Shown: positions 6,001-6,844 of the stretch, piece after piece
How the letters are laid out: every line of letters begins with the position of its first letter
Numbering within the stretch: position 1 is the first letter of the stretch
NCBI GenBank assembly: GCA_947385505.1
Contig: CANDLP010000130.1
Coordinates: 1 to 6,844, forward strand
DNA length: 6,844 nt
Source: an uncultured Clostridia bacterium
GTDB taxonomy: Bacteria; Bacillota; Clostridia; Oscillospirales; Ruminococcaceae
Direction of reading: 5' to 3'
Notes under the pieces: generated by a model
Databases searched by the model: none
What the model saw: only the letters and a program-made list of their open reading frames with translations
What the model was told of the DNA's origin: nothing
Made by a program: the position numbers and the translations under genes

Positions 6001-6029
6001 TTTATACCAATAAGCGCTCCCTAAGGCAA
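6001..6029 (-). promoter_or_regulatory. Candidate internal sigma-A promoter upstream of fliR
   Basis: On the minus strand TTGCCT (6024-6029, 4 of 6 to TTGACA) is followed after exactly 17 nt by TATAAA (6001-6006, 5 of 6 to TATAAT). A TGG directly before the -10 gives an extended TGn element. Transcription would start near 5994, leaving a leader of about 46 nt that contains the fliR ribosome site. It falls in the 83-nt fliQ-fliR gap, longer than most spacers in this operon. This rests on consensus matching only, and AT-rich DNA yields such matches by chance. Confidence 0.35.
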
Positions 6030-6031
6030 GC

Positions 6032-6304
6032 TTACGACAGCGGCGTTGAAGACATCAGCCTGAATATATTGTCGGTAAAGTCAATAAGCGAATTCAGCAT
6101 CCACGGTCCCAAGGCAAGCAGAGTCAACGCCACCACAATTACCTTTGGCGCAAATGTCAGGGTCTGTTCGTGAACCTGCGTTGCCGCCTGCAATATGGCG
6201 ATTATCAAACCCACCAGCATTCCTACCAGCAAAAGCGGAACGCCTAACTTAAAGGCAAGCCAGATCGCTTCGTTGAAAATCTGCATTACAAGTTCCTGAC
6301 TCAT
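6032..6304 (-). CDS. fliQ: Flagellar biosynthesis protein FliQ, export gate channel subunit
   Basis: FliQ is a small inner-membrane protein with two membrane helices, four copies of which pack around the FliP-FliR core of the flagellar export channel. The 90-residue length is standard. Helix 1 is about residues 13-38 and helix 2 about 53-76. The family signature VGLIIAILQAATQVHEQTLTFAPK lies at residues 31-54 (first 20: VGLIIAILQAATQVHEQTLT). The ATG at 6304 has a purine-rich AAGGAAAGGA ribosome site 6 nt upstream. It starts 49 nt after the fliP stop, in the usual fliP-fliQ-fliR order. Confidence 0.97.
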   Translation of the reverse strand: MSQELVMQIFNEAIWLAFKLGVPLLLVGMLVGLIIAILQAATQVHEQTLTFAPKVIVVALTLLALGPWMLNSLIDFTDNIFRLMSSTPLS

Positions 6305-6353
6305 AAAACGTCCTTTCCTTGTTATATTGCGGATTTTGACCGTTTCACGGCCG

Positions 6354-6844
6354 CTATAAATTAAATGATGTGATCAACGTGCCTATCAGCATCTGCCAGC
6401 CGTCCACAAGGACAAACAGCAGTATCTTGAAGGGCAGTGATATCATCGCGGGGGGCAGCATCATCATACCCATTGACATAAGGGTAGAGGATACCACCAG
6501 ATCTATTATAAGAAACGGAATAAACAGCATAAAGCCCATTTGGAAAGCTCTTGTAAGCTCGCTCACTATAAAAGCGGGAACCACAACCTGAAAACCAAGC
6601 TGATCCTGATAATTCTGCAGGTTTATCTCGTCAATGTTCACCGCCTGCGGGCTGTCGGTGCCTGCGGATTCCTCGGAATATATGGTAATGTCCTGTATTT
6701 CAAGGAAAAACTTCATATTGCTGTTAGTGGTTTGCTTCAGCATAAAGTCCTTAAGCGGCCGTCCCGCTCTGTCCAAAGCCTCAACGGTATCTATTTCTCC
6801 GTTGGCATAAGGCACATATGCTTCCTCGTTTATCTCGGCCAACA
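6354..6844 (-). CDS. fliP: Flagellar biosynthesis protein FliP, partial (N-terminus outside window)
   Basis: FliP is the pentameric core of the flagellar export channel in the inner membrane. Only the C-terminal 162 codons plus two bases are present. The first complete codon is TTG (Leu) at 6840-6842, which is internal and not a start, because it falls in the conserved segment that reads INEEAYVPY here and follows FliP's second membrane helix. Recognisable blocks are PLKDFMLKQT (29-38 of the visible part), VPAFIVSELTRAFQMGFMLF (88-107), IPFLIIDLVVSSTLMSMGMM (108-127) and LPFKILLFVLVDGW (136-149), with the last two membrane helices near 96-126 and 130-157. Visible residues 51-81 form an acidic loop with no Lys or Arg, about 20 residues longer than the matching loop in E. 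coli or Bacillus FliP as I recall them. The signal peptide and first helices lie beyond 6844. The gene ends with TAG. Confidence 0.96.
   Translation of the reverse strand, partial: LAEINEEAYVPYANGEIDTVEALDRAGRPLKDFMLKQTTNSNMKFFLEIQDITIYSEESAGTDSPQAVNIDEINLQNYQDQLGFQVVVPAFIVSELTRAFQMGFMLFIPFLIIDLVVSSTLMSMGMMMLPPAMISLPFKILLFVLVDGWQMLIGTLITSFNL

Noticed and set aside
6354..6842. FliP starting at the TTG at 6842 as a complete short protein
   Set aside because: The TTG lies within the conserved FliP frame, well after the expected signal peptide and first helices, and has no room for a visible ribosome site. The gene is cut by the window edge.

Overview
The window holds seven genes, all read from the minus strand and packed head to tail. 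It is part of a flagellar operon that encodes the integral-membrane export gate and the flagellar sigma factor. In the direction of transcription (from position 6844 down to 68) the order is fliP (5' end missing), fliQ, fliR, flhB, flhA, fliA (sigma-28, called sigD in Bacillus) and a FlgF/FlgG-family rod gene. This order, with a WhiG/SigD-type sigma factor followed by a rod gene, is typical of motile Bacillota. The moderate GC content, strong GGAGG-type ribosome sites and TTG/GTG starts also fit a member of Clostridia. The genus cannot be read from the window.

Layout: the first 46 bases are not genomic. Positions 14-46 are an exact copy of the Illumina TruSeq read-1 adapter, so the left edge is an untrimmed contig end, probably from a draft or metagenomic assembly. 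The real sequence starts near position 47, 21 bases beyond the stop of the last gene. Genes then occupy nearly everything up to 6844, where fliP runs off the edge. Gaps in transcription order are 49 nt (fliP-fliQ), 83 nt (fliQ-fliR), 196 nt (fliR-flhB with the corrected start), 64 nt (flhB-flhA), 42 nt (flhA-fliA) and 20 nt (fliA-flgF). No genes overlap and no stretch over 300 bases lacks a gene. No plus-strand gene is credible.

How the genes work together: FliP, FliQ and FliR assemble the export-gate channel in the inner membrane. FlhB wraps the gate and its self-cleaving cytoplasmic domain switches substrate class. The FlhA nonamer docks chaperone-substrate complexes. FliA directs late flagellar transcription once the hook-basal body is complete. 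The FlgF-like protein is an exported rod subunit that travels through this gate.

No new system is visible. The points worth a second look are the adapter at the edge, the direct flhA-fliA junction where most Clostridia carry flhF-flhG, an unusually long and structured fliR-flhB gap in a lineage where these two genes are often fused, a candidate internal promoter before fliR, an acidic insertion of about 20 residues in the FliP loop, and tandem sigma-28-like motifs before fliA.
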